This document shows positions 57,082 through 64,000 of a stretch of DNA of 64,000 nt, in pieces. The notes beneath the pieces are model-generated. The model was not told the DNA's origin and made no database searches. It saw nothing but the letters and a program-made list of their open reading frames with translations. Both the position numbers and the translations under genes were made by a program. This stretch comes from Motilimonas eburnea. GTDB lineage: Bacteria > Pseudomonadota > Gammaproteobacteria > Enterobacterales > CBDFNC01. Location: positions 111,856-175,855 of the forward strand of contig NZ_JAIMJB010000010.1 of NCBI RefSeq assembly GCF_021295345.1, read 5' to 3'. The stretch's first letter is position 1, and every line of letters starts with the position of its first letter.

Positions 57082-58002
57082 ATGCCAATGTACGTTGTGG
57101 GTCATAAGATCCCTGATTCAGACTCAATCTGTGGCGCAATTGCCCTAGCCTACTTAAAAAACCAAATCGGTGAACCCGCAGTGGCCACTCGCCTTGGTGA
57201 AGTGTCACCAGAGACGGCCTTTATTCTTGATAAATTTGGCTTTGAAGCACCAGAATTCAAGGAAAGCTATGCTGGTGAAGAAGTTTACATCGTTGACCAC
57301 TCAGAGCTAACGCAAGCCCCTGATGATATTGCCGAGGCCACTATCGTTGGTATCGTTGACCACCATAAACTCGGTGACTTAACAACGTCTACCCCACTTG
57401 AATGTTGGATCCGTCCGGTTGGCTGTAGTAACACAGTGATCAAGATGATGTACGACTTCTACAAGGTTGAAATCCCAGCGAACATCGCAGGCATCATGAT
57501 GTGCGCTATTCTAAGCGACACCGTCATCTTCAAATCACCAACTTGTACCACAGCCGATATCAAGTGTGTTGAAGCCCTAGCTGAAATTGCTGGCGTTGAA
57601 GACTTCAAAGCCCTAGGCATGGACATGTTTAAAGTTAAATCAGCGGTAGAAGGCACACCGGTGCGCGACCTAGTGATGCGTGACTTTAAAGACTTCAACA
57701 TGAACGGCAACCTAGTGGGTATCGGTCAATTAGAAGTAATCGATCTGTCTGTATTTGACCAAATCAAGGCCGATCTAGAAGCCGACATTGCTGCGCTAAA
57801 AGAAGAAGGCAAGCGTCACAGCGTGATCTTACTGCTTACTGACATCATGAAAGAAGGCTCTGAGCTATTAGTGGTCAGCGATGATGTGAGCAAGATTGAA
57901 GCCGCTTATGGCAAAGCGACCGAAAATGGCCGCGTGTGGTTAGACGGCGTACTAAGCCGTAAAAAGCAAGTCGTACCACCACTACAAGACGCTTTTGCTT
58001 AA
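57082..58002 (+). CDS. ppaC: manganese-dependent inorganic pyrophosphatase
   Basis: Family II pyrophosphatase (306 aa) of the DHH group. Metal ligands H8, D12, D14 (VVGHKIPDSDS), D72 (VDHSE) and the D93-H94-H95 motif (IVDHH) are present, and the C-terminal substrate-binding SRKKQ motif is near residue 295. No internal CBS domain. GGAGAG precedes the ATG. Confidence 0.96.
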   Translation: MPMYVVGHKIPDSDSICGAIALAYLKNQIGEPAVATRLGEVSPETAFILDKFGFEAPEFKESYAGEEVYIVDHSELTQAPDDIAEATIVGIVDHHKLGDLTTSTPLECWIRPVGCSNTVIKMMYDFYKVEIPANIAGIMMCAILSDTVIFKSPTCTTADIKCVEALAEIAGVEDFKALGMDMFKVKSAVEGTPVRDLVMRDFKDFNMNGNLVGIGQLEVIDLSVFDQIKADLEADIAALKEEGKRHSVILLLTDIMKEGSELLVVSDDVSKIEAAYGKATENGRVWLDGVLSRKKQVVPPLQDAFA

Positions 58003-58023
58003 TTAAGTAACGCGTTTCAAGTT

Positions 58024-58052
58024 AAAAACCGGCTAGTTTCAGCCGGTTTTTT
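58024..58052 (+). terminator. intrinsic terminator of ppaC
   Basis: AACCGGCT, 6-nt loop, AGCCGGTT and a six-T run. Confidence 0.9.
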
Positions 58053-58076
58053 ATGCCTGAATGATAAAAACATGCC

Positions 58077-58275
58077 CTGTGGAAGGCGAGCTTGCTCGGC
58101 GAATATCAAACACATTCACCAACTGCAAACCCCATTCCCTGAGCGAGCTCAGGTCCCACAGTTTCCCCACTCGTTCACAGCTCCACACACCTGTGGAAGG
58201 CTAGCTTACTCGGCGAATAACAAGTACATCCAGCAACTTTAACCCCCATTCCCTGAGCGAGCTCAGGTCCCACTG
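58077..58275. repeat. two tandem 85-bp REP-pair (BIME-like) elements
   Basis: Units at 58077-58161 and 58191-58275. Each starts CTGTGGAAGGC..AGCTT.CTCGGCGAA and ends CCCTGAGCGAGCTCAGGTCCCAC, so each holds two inverted hairpins. The end hairpins are identical in both units; the middle differs at several bases. Confidence 0.85.
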
Positions 58276-58276
58276 T

Positions 58277-58948
58277 TTACCAACATTCTTTCGGTAAATA
58301 ATCTGGCTTCACCGTCGAGCCGCGACAATCCCACACTAATTGATCGCCAACGACATCCACTTGATAAATCAGTGAACCTTCCACCTTAGACGAAGGGGTA
58401 AATTCCACGCGAATACGGCCGTTATACACATCGAGCAAGGCAATCACAGGGCTATCTTGGTATCTATCTACCCCTAATGCCTCATTATCTTTAGGCAAGG
58501 CATGATACTTAGCCACATAGGTGGCTACTTGCTGCTTGACTAATTGCGCTTGGCTATGGCCCATCGCCGCATTGGCTTTTAGGGTATAAGTTTGATAAGC
58601 CGGCAATGCGATAGCCGCTAACACACCTAACATAGGCAATCCCATCAAAGGCAAGAGCAACAAGGCCACCAACACGCCGCCGCTTTCATTGCCCAGCTGA
58701 CGCCCTTGGTTATACTTATTGTTCCACTGCTGCTGGTCGCTGGCGAGAAATACGATGCCTTCAATGATGCCAATTACGGCAGGGATCAAGGTCCAACAAA
58801 ACAGCAAATAGCCCACGCCCCACCACTGGCCTAGAAAAAACCGGTGCAGACCAAAACTGCCACCAACCATGGCCAACAAGGCAGCCGCGATGCGGCTTTT
58901 GTATTTCACTTCAACATGTACGGGAGGATTAACATCAGATGCTTGCAA
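58277..58948 (-). CDS. TM2-domain protein fused to a pilin-like C-terminal domain
   Basis: An N-terminal TM2 domain (two helices, with GGSFGLHRFFLGQWWGVGYLL and a second helix VIGIIEGIVFL) is followed by a third hydrophobic helix that continues as GVLAAIALPAYQTYTLKANAAMG, the N-terminal helix of a type IV pilin, and a globular end with W-C...YLPKEC, the usual PilA disulfide end. The prepilin leader, cleavage site and Glu5 are missing. The start is the TTG at 58948 (TTAGGAG upstream, 223 aa); earlier starts run into a terminator. Function unknown. Confidence 0.75.
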   Translation of the reverse strand: MQASDVNPPVHVEVKYKSRIAAALLAMVGGSFGLHRFFLGQWWGVGYLLFCWTLIPAVIGIIEGIVFLASDQQQWNNKYNQGRQLGNESGGVLVALLLLPLMGLPMLGVLAAIALPAYQTYTLKANAAMGHSQAQLVKQQVATYVAKYHALPKDNEALGVDRYQDSPVIALLDVYNGRIRVEFTPSSKVEGSLIYQVDVVGDQLVWDCRGSTVKPDYLPKECW

Positions 58949-58992
58949 GGGGGAGACTCCTAAAACCAGTTCATTTATAGGCATTAAGACAT

Positions 58993-59030
58993 AAAAAAAA
59001 CCTAAAACCAAATCCGGCTTTAGGTTTTTT
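58993..59030 (-). terminator. intrinsic terminator of the SulP gene
   Basis: AAAAAACCTAAA/TTTAGGTTTTTT with a 12-nt loop; eight Ts follow on the minus strand. Confidence 0.9.
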
Positions 59031-59059
59031 GTGAACTGCCCCTAAAAGTGCTAAAGGGA

Positions 59060-60775
59060 TTATTTGTAATAAGGTAAACGCGAGGCTTCTACCACTTTAA
59101 GGGCCGCTTCGAGCGCCGCCTGACGACTTGGTAAAAACTGCGATGCAGGCACCATTTCAGAAACTGACAAGCGATCTAACTGCGTTTGGGTATCTTGATG
59201 TGGACAAATAATAAATACCTGACAACGCGCTTCCACCGCATCCTTAATCGCATTCTCTAATGCCAAGGCCACGGTCACATCTATCATAGGCACATCACTT
59301 AAGTCCAAAATCATGGCTTGGTACTTACTGATACTGCTGTGCTGGCGCGTAATCGCCTTAGACACACTAAAAATCATCGGCCCAGATAGGTAGAAAAACA
59401 GCACCTTGCCATTGGTTTGATCAAGCAGCTCACGCTCCTCTGGCGTTAATGGCACATCTTCCTCGGCATCGCTGATGGCCTTCACTTGCTTAGCCTGCTC
59501 GCGGCTTAACTTTTCAATAATGATGATGTTAGAGATAAACACCCCTAAACCAACCGCGACGATCAAGTCGACAAACACCGTCAGCAGCATCACGCCATAC
59601 ATAATAAATGTACTTTGCATACTCACTTTATGGGCGCGTTGTAAGAAGCTCCAATCCAAAATATTAAAGCCCACATACACTGCAATACCTGCCAACACCG
59701 ACATAGGAATCGGCTCGGTTAACCCGCCTGCAACCAACACCACTAACGCCAGTACCAGTGCGCGAATAACCCCCGATAACGGCGAGCGCGCACCCACTTG
59801 AATATTCACCACCGTACCCATAGTGGCACCGGCACCCGGCAGCGCACCAAACAAGCCAGAAATCATGTTGGCGATACCTTGGCCACGCAGCTCTTTGTCT
59901 GAGTCATGCTCTTTACGGGTAAGTGAATCGCCGATAACCGCGGTCAGCAAGGTATCAATACAACCTAAGGTACCCAGCACTAAGGCGTCGATCACCATGG
60001 TAGTGAACAGCTCAGGCGTAATGGTAGGAAAAACAATACTGGGCAAACCACTTGGGATCTCGCCAATACGGCGAATGCTGTCGGTATCAAATAAGATCAC
60101 CGAAAGCAACGTCACCGCCACCAAGGCAACTAACTGCGCAGGCACATATTTGCGATACGCCTTGGGCATTAAAAACAAAATGGCTAAGGTTAAGCCGCCT
60201 AAAAACAGCTCACTTAACTGCATATTGCGCAAGGTATCAGGCAAAGCCATCAAGGTGCCCGACACCCCACCCGCAGGCGCGGGTTGGCCCATTAACGGCG
60301 CTAATTGCAGAATAATTAAGATAACGCCAATCCCCGACATAAAGCCAGATATCACGCTGTAAGGCATTAAGGTAATGTATTTGCCCATTTTTAATGAGCC
60401 GAGAATAACTTGGAACAGACCCGCCATCATCACCACGGTAAAGGTCATGGCAACCCCCGCTTCGGGGTATTTAGCCACCATGGCGGTCAACACCGCGGTC
60501 ATGATCACCGTCATAGGGCCAGTTGGCTCAGAAATCAGCGATGAAGAGCCACCAAACAAGGCAGCGAATAGGCCAACTAAGATAGCGCCCCATAAACCGG
60601 CTTCAGCCCCCGCTCCGGAGGCCACACCAAAGGCTAACGCTAAGGGAAGAGAGACAATGGCCGTGGTCACACCACCGAACATATCCCCTTTTAAATTGAA
60701 TTCTTTAAACCTTTGAAGAGACACAACAGCATTCCATGTTAGGTTAAATTTCGAGGATTCTACCATTTGCATCAC
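59060..60775 (-). CDS. SulP-family anion transporter with STAS domain
   Basis: A 571-aa inner-membrane transporter: about twelve helices from residue 30 to 410 with the signature SLPLALAFGVASGAGAEAGLWGAI and SSSLISEPTGPMTV, then a cytoplasmic STAS domain (about 455-560, ILDLSDVPMIDVTVALALENAI). Members carry sulfate, bicarbonate or other anions; the substrate is not clear. A bicarbonate carrier (BicA-type) is possible. Confidence 0.92.
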   Translation of the reverse strand: MMQMVESSKFNLTWNAVVSLQRFKEFNLKGDMFGGVTTAIVSLPLALAFGVASGAGAEAGLWGAILVGLFAALFGGSSSLISEPTGPMTVIMTAVLTAMVAKYPEAGVAMTFTVVMMAGLFQVILGSLKMGKYITLMPYSVISGFMSGIGVILIILQLAPLMGQPAPAGGVSGTLMALPDTLRNMQLSELFLGGLTLAILFLMPKAYRKYVPAQLVALVAVTLLSVILFDTDSIRRIGEIPSGLPSIVFPTITPELFTTMVIDALVLGTLGCIDTLLTAVIGDSLTRKEHDSDKELRGQGIANMISGLFGALPGAGATMGTVVNIQVGARSPLSGVIRALVLALVVLVAGGLTEPIPMSVLAGIAVYVGFNILDWSFLQRAHKVSMQSTFIMYGVMLLTVFVDLIVAVGLGVFISNIIIIEKLSREQAKQVKAISDAEEDVPLTPEERELLDQTNGKVLFFYLSGPMIFSVSKAITRQHSSISKYQAMILDLSDVPMIDVTVALALENAIKDAVEARCQVFIICPHQDTQTQLDRLSVSEMVPASQFLPSRQAALEAALKVVEASRLPYYK

Positions 60776-60923
60776 AGATGAGTAGTGTTTTTTATGTTAG
60801 AGACGGCTATCTCACCTCAATCCCTTTAACAAAAAGCACTCAAAAACATCAAATAAATATATTGACATATTATGTCCTAGACGGCTAACCTAATTCAAAA
60901 TTAGAAAAGCATCAGGAACAACC

Positions 60924-63728
60924 ATGAAAATAATGCACTATGCGTTACTTACCCTGCTCACGTTGTTATTGAGTAGTCCACTGCAAGCTAAGCCTCTGCC
61001 AAGCGACCCTAACTGGCAAATTCACCAATTAGATAACGGTTTTCAATATCGGCTTTATTCGGTCGATGAGCCCAGCGATCGAGTGCAAATCTATCTGTGG
61101 GTTAAAGCAGGGTCGATTGACGAAACATTCGAGCAAAAAGGCGGCGCTCATCTACTTGAGCACATGGCCTTTAACGGCACTCAGCATTTTCCGGGGCATA
61201 AAATCGAGCAACTATTTAAACAAGCGGGTTTGAACTATGGTCAAGACTTAAATGCCTATACCTCTTTCAAAGACACGGTTTACACCCTGAGCATTCCTGA
61301 AAATAACCCTGAGCTGATGAATGAGGTGCTGCTGTACTTATCCGATGTGGCACAAAACATCACCCTAGACAAAACCGAGGTGGCCAAAGAAATTGGCGTG
61401 GTACAAGGTGAATACTACACCCGCGCCGGCGATGAATTAAAGCCCGATATTGCCTACATGGAAGCCATGTCGGCCGGCAGTGAATACGGATACTACGGCG
61501 TTATCGGTACCCTAGAGCAAATCGAGCGTTTAAACGCTAAGGCTTTACAAGATTACTACCGCGCATGGTATCGCCCCGATAACATGGAGTTACTGGTGGT
61601 GGGCAACATAGACAAGCCGCAAGTGGCTGATGCCATCGAAAAGCAATTCAAACGATTAGACGGCAAGGCACAAAACAAAAACCGCCCCGCCGAGCCCGAG
61701 TTTAAGCATGCCACCCAAACCTTTCAAAGTGAGAAGGTTACGCTTCATAACATCGGTTTGAATTTTATCTTGCCAAAAGCGACCGTGCAGACAATAGCCG
61801 ATAGCGAGCGCAACAAGCTGATCCAGTTCACCCACGCCTTGATCAAAACGCGCCTAGCGCGCGCCCATGAACTTAGCCAAAACCCCTTTGCGGGCGTTAA
61901 TAGCTACATAGGCCAACCCCTTTTTGTCGGTAACAACTGGCTTTACTCCCTTGGAATCGATTATGAACCCTCGCAAGATCAAACGGCCATTAATTGGCTG
62001 GGCGCAGAAATTGCCAAGATCAACCAATTTGGTTTTAGCCAAGACGAGTTCGACCAACTGGTGCTCATGTATCAGGCGCACCTGTTTAATTTTGAGCAAA
62101 CCTATCAAAGCCGCACCTCGCAAGACATCATCAATGAATACGTGCACGCACAGCAGCAACAACAGGTGTCGGTAGACAAGGCCACCACCTTGTCATTGTA
62201 TAACGGCTTTCTTGAAAAGCTCACCCTCGCCAAAGTAAACCAATTTGCCCAGCAAACCTTAGTTAACCCACAGATCTATCAAATCGCCCCTAGCGCAGAA
62301 ACCACTTCGCCCCTTAATGCAGGGGCCATTAAGCCGCATCAACAACTTGAAACTTGGGTGACGGCGGCCCTAAAGCAACCTGTCACGCCATATCAAAGTG
62401 AGCAATTGGTAGCAAAATACAGCAGTCGCCAAGAACAAGGTCAAACCGGCAAGGTGATCGCCGAGCAAAACTATCCAGCTTTGGGCATAGAGCAGCTGAC
62501 CTACGACAATGGCTTAACCGTATTATTGCAGCCCGATACCACCAACAAGGGCATGGTGTATTTTCAGTTTTCGGCTTTAGGCGGCATCACCACATTAGAT
62601 GCGAAATACCGCGCCGCAGCTAGCATGTTAGTCGATGTGCAAGCCGCCAGCGGCTTAGGAGATCAATCGGCGCAGCAAGTCACTCAAGCGCTGGCTAGCC
62701 GGGTCACCACCATCAATCCCTTTATCCACAATACACAACGCGGTTTTGATGGCGCGATGCCCACTCATCAGCTGGAGTTTGCCCTTGATTACTTAAGCCG
62801 CGCTTATCGCTCCACCAAGGTAGATGAAGCCGCCTTTAACCAAATGCAAAGTAATTACACCAGCAACGTAAAACACTATATCAACAGTAAACAAGGCCAA
62901 GTTGATAGCCGCTACTACCAAGCGCTTTATGGTAATAACCCTTATGAAGGCCTGCTGTCTCTAACACAATTGCAGCGCGTTACCCCTGCCGATATCCAAT
63001 ATGTAAAGCAGCAACTGTTTGGCTCGGCGGCAGACTTTAAGCTCACCCTAGTCGGGGATTTTACGACTGAGCAAGCTAAGCAGCTGATCAGCCAATACTT
63101 AGCCAGCTTGCCTAAGGGTCAAGCACACGCTGACCCTAACACGCAGCTAAACGTACTTGAGGGCAAAACCAGTCTGAATGAAAAACTCAATGAAAACGAT
63201 CGCGCCGATCTGGTGTTTCAATTTGTTTACCAAGGCGTTAAGCCCAGCGTAAAGCAAATTTATGGCGCTGATTTGTTGGCTAGATTAGTTCAAGATCAAC
63301 TGATGGCCACCGTGCGTGAAGAGTTATCTTTGTCCTACTCTCCCTATGCTGGTTGCGATCCTGCCATCGTTAACCTTAACTATAGCCACTGTCGCATCGG
63401 GCTAATTACCGCCCCTAAAGATGCCGACAAGGCAAAGCAAGCGATAGAAAAAATCTTAACGAATTTTTATCAAAACGGCGCCGATGCAACCGCCCTAGCA
63501 CAGCATAAAAAAGGCCTAGAAACCGCCATGCTCGATACCTTTAAAGATCCACAAAGCCGCGCTTGGTTTATCCACCGCGACCTTGTTTTGGGTTATCAAG
63601 TGGGCGAAACACTGGATGCTAAAGCGGTCGTTGCCAGCATAGACAAAGCGTACATCGACGGCTTAATCAAACAAATGTTGCAACAGGCAGGGCAAGTCAC
63701 CTTGGTGAACTTGCCGAGTAAGAACTAG
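60924..63728 (+). CDS. M16-family zinc metallopeptidase
   Basis: A 934-aa secreted peptidase of the pitrilysin/insulinase family. Signal peptide cleaved near residue 22. The inverted zinc motif HLLEH is at 76-80, with the third ligand Glu in VVQGEYY further on; MAFNGTQHFPG follows. Four M16 half-domains are expected; the second half (from about 530) lacks the HxxEH motif, as normal. It acts in the periplasm on peptides. No co-directional partner. Confidence 0.93.
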   Translation: MKIMHYALLTLLTLLLSSPLQAKPLPSDPNWQIHQLDNGFQYRLYSVDEPSDRVQIYLWVKAGSIDETFEQKGGAHLLEHMAFNGTQHFPGHKIEQLFKQAGLNYGQDLNAYTSFKDTVYTLSIPENNPELMNEVLLYLSDVAQNITLDKTEVAKEIGVVQGEYYTRAGDELKPDIAYMEAMSAGSEYGYYGVIGTLEQIERLNAKALQDYYRAWYRPDNMELLVVGNIDKPQVADAIEKQFKRLDGKAQNKNRPAEPEFKHATQTFQSEKVTLHNIGLNFILPKATVQTIADSERNKLIQFTHALIKTRLARAHELSQNPFAGVNSYIGQPLFVGNNWLYSLGIDYEPSQDQTAINWLGAEIAKINQFGFSQDEFDQLVLMYQAHLFNFEQTYQSRTSQDIINEYVHAQQQQQVSVDKATTLSLYNGFLEKLTLAKVNQFAQQTLVNPQIYQIAPSAETTSPLNAGAIKPHQQLETWVTAALKQPVTPYQSEQLVAKYSSRQEQGQTGKVIAEQNYPALGIEQLTYDNGLTVLLQPDTTNKGMVYFQFSALGGITTLDAKYRAAASMLVDVQAASGLGDQSAQQVTQALASRVTTINPFIHNTQRGFDGAMPTHQLEFALDYLSRAYRSTKVDEAAFNQMQSNYTSNVKHYINSKQGQVDSRYYQALYGNNPYEGLLSLTQLQRVTPADIQYVKQQLFGSAADFKLTLVGDFTTEQAKQLISQYLASLPKGQAHADPNTQLNVLEGKTSLNEKLNENDRADLVFQFVYQGVKPSVKQIYGADLLARLVQDQLMATVREELSLSYSPYAGCDPAIVNLNYSHCRIGLITAPKDADKAKQAIEKILTNFYQNGADATALAQHKKGLETAMLDTFKDPQSRAWFIHRDLVLGYQVGETLDAKAVVASIDKAYIDGLIKQMLQQAGQVTLVNLPSKN

Positions 63729-64000
63729 ATAAAACTATACTGGGGTTAAGTGCAGCTGTGAACTTAACCCCGAATTCATGTTTGATGTTCGGAGGAAAAA
63801 TACCAGCCAATAGAAAGCCTTGTAAGGCAGACTATCAAGCCCAACTTGTTGGGAGGTATTCCGTCTGGAAAGCCAGGGCGGGATTCCACTTTGTTCAACT
63901 TTTAACCAAATATAATCTTTGAACGATATTCGCCGGACCAACCTGACTTTCTACGCTTGGCTGCTAAGCTATCTTTTTCGCTAATATCCTGCTTTATCGC
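63729..64000. other. intergenic region at the right edge
   Basis: Holds a perfect 10-bp hairpin (GGGGTTAAGT/ACTTAACCCC, 63742-63771) just after the M16 gene, probably ending its transcript although no T-run follows. The rest shows no convincing gene; a 68-codon frame on the minus strand (63735-63941) has no binding site, overlaps the hairpin and I do not call it. Confidence 0.4.

Noticed and set aside
59004..59011. Longest start (59011) for the TM2-pilin gene
   Set aside because: It lies inside the SulP terminator hairpin, so the start must be downstream; the TTG at 58948 has a good binding site.
63735..63941. 68-codon ORF on the minus strand at the right edge
   Set aside because: No binding site, overlaps the hairpin after the M16 gene, and no recognisable composition.

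Overview
The window is a chromosomal stretch of a gammaproteobacterium, probably a marine or aquatic relative of Shewanella, Vibrio or Motilimonas-type bacteria. The main evidence is a complete MSHA (mannose-sensitive haemagglutinin) type IV pilus locus lying between csrD and mreB, as in Shewanella and Vibrio. Other pointers are a Mn-dependent pyrophosphatase, tandem chemoreceptors, PldB, a YdbH/YnbE/YdbL set, and MITE and REP repeats of the kind common in these groups. Species cannot be fixed from the sequence alone. No tRNA, rRNA, CRISPR array or full insertion sequence was seen.

Layout. 0.3-1.3 kb: mreB (minus). 1.6-1.9 kb: a MITE inserted in the stop codon of mshQ. 1.9-22.5 kb: one long minus-strand locus, in transcription order csrD, mshI, mshI2, mshJ, mshK, mshL, mshM, mshN, mshE, mshG, mshF, mshB, mshA, mshC, mshD, mshO, mshP, mshQ. 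It encodes a regulator of Csr small RNAs, the inner-membrane alignment proteins (I, I2, J, K), the secretin (L), the motor and platform (M, N, E, G), the major pilin (A), minor pilins and the large tip/adhesin-like MshQ. Upstream of csrD is an unannotated small-RNA candidate with its own promoter, GGA motifs and terminator. 23.2-23.7 kb: a 59-codon ORF and an Hpt-like protein lacking the histidine. 23.8-28.4 kb (minus): oligopeptidase B and the ydbH-ynbE-ydbL envelope lipid-transport operon. 28.5-34.2 kb (plus): a membrane protein with a zinc-ribbon rhomboid protease, then two paralogous chemoreceptors. 34.4-41.0 kb (minus): arabinose-5-phosphate isomerase, a MoxR/DUF58/transglutaminase operon, LysE and EamA transporters. 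41.0-44.9 kb (plus): PldB, a large lipoprotein, a MITE and a short charged flagellin-like protein. 44.9-46.7 kb (minus): Bfd, a response regulator and a CheX-like protein. 46.7-47.6 kb (plus): a coiled-coil membrane protein. 47.7-51.4 kb (minus): a glycerate utilisation cluster (kinase, GntP-type permease, CdaR activator). 51.4-56.1 kb (minus): a YceB-like lipoprotein, an acetyltransferase, an HDOD protein, a CurA-like reductase and a DUF4870 protein flanked by duplicated REP blocks. 56.5-58.0 kb (plus): a CBS protein and PpaC. 58.3-60.8 kb (minus): a TM2-pilin fusion and a SulP transporter. 60.9-63.7 kb (plus): an M16 peptidase.

Themes for a second look. (1) A GGA-motif RNA sits next to csrD, whose known job is turnover of CsrA-sequestering RNAs; MshE carries c-di-GMP-binding MshEN repeats, so pilus control may link Csr and c-di-GMP. 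(2) Gene 3' ends here carry decayed tandem copies (mshG, the second chemoreceptor, and a 28-bp direct repeat at the transglutaminase stop). (3) A REP family keeps GGAGC/GCGA edges while its stem sequences vary but stay self-complementary. (4) Two orphan surface-filament relatives, a charged mini-flagellin and a TM2-pilin fusion, lie outside any flagellar or pilus operon.
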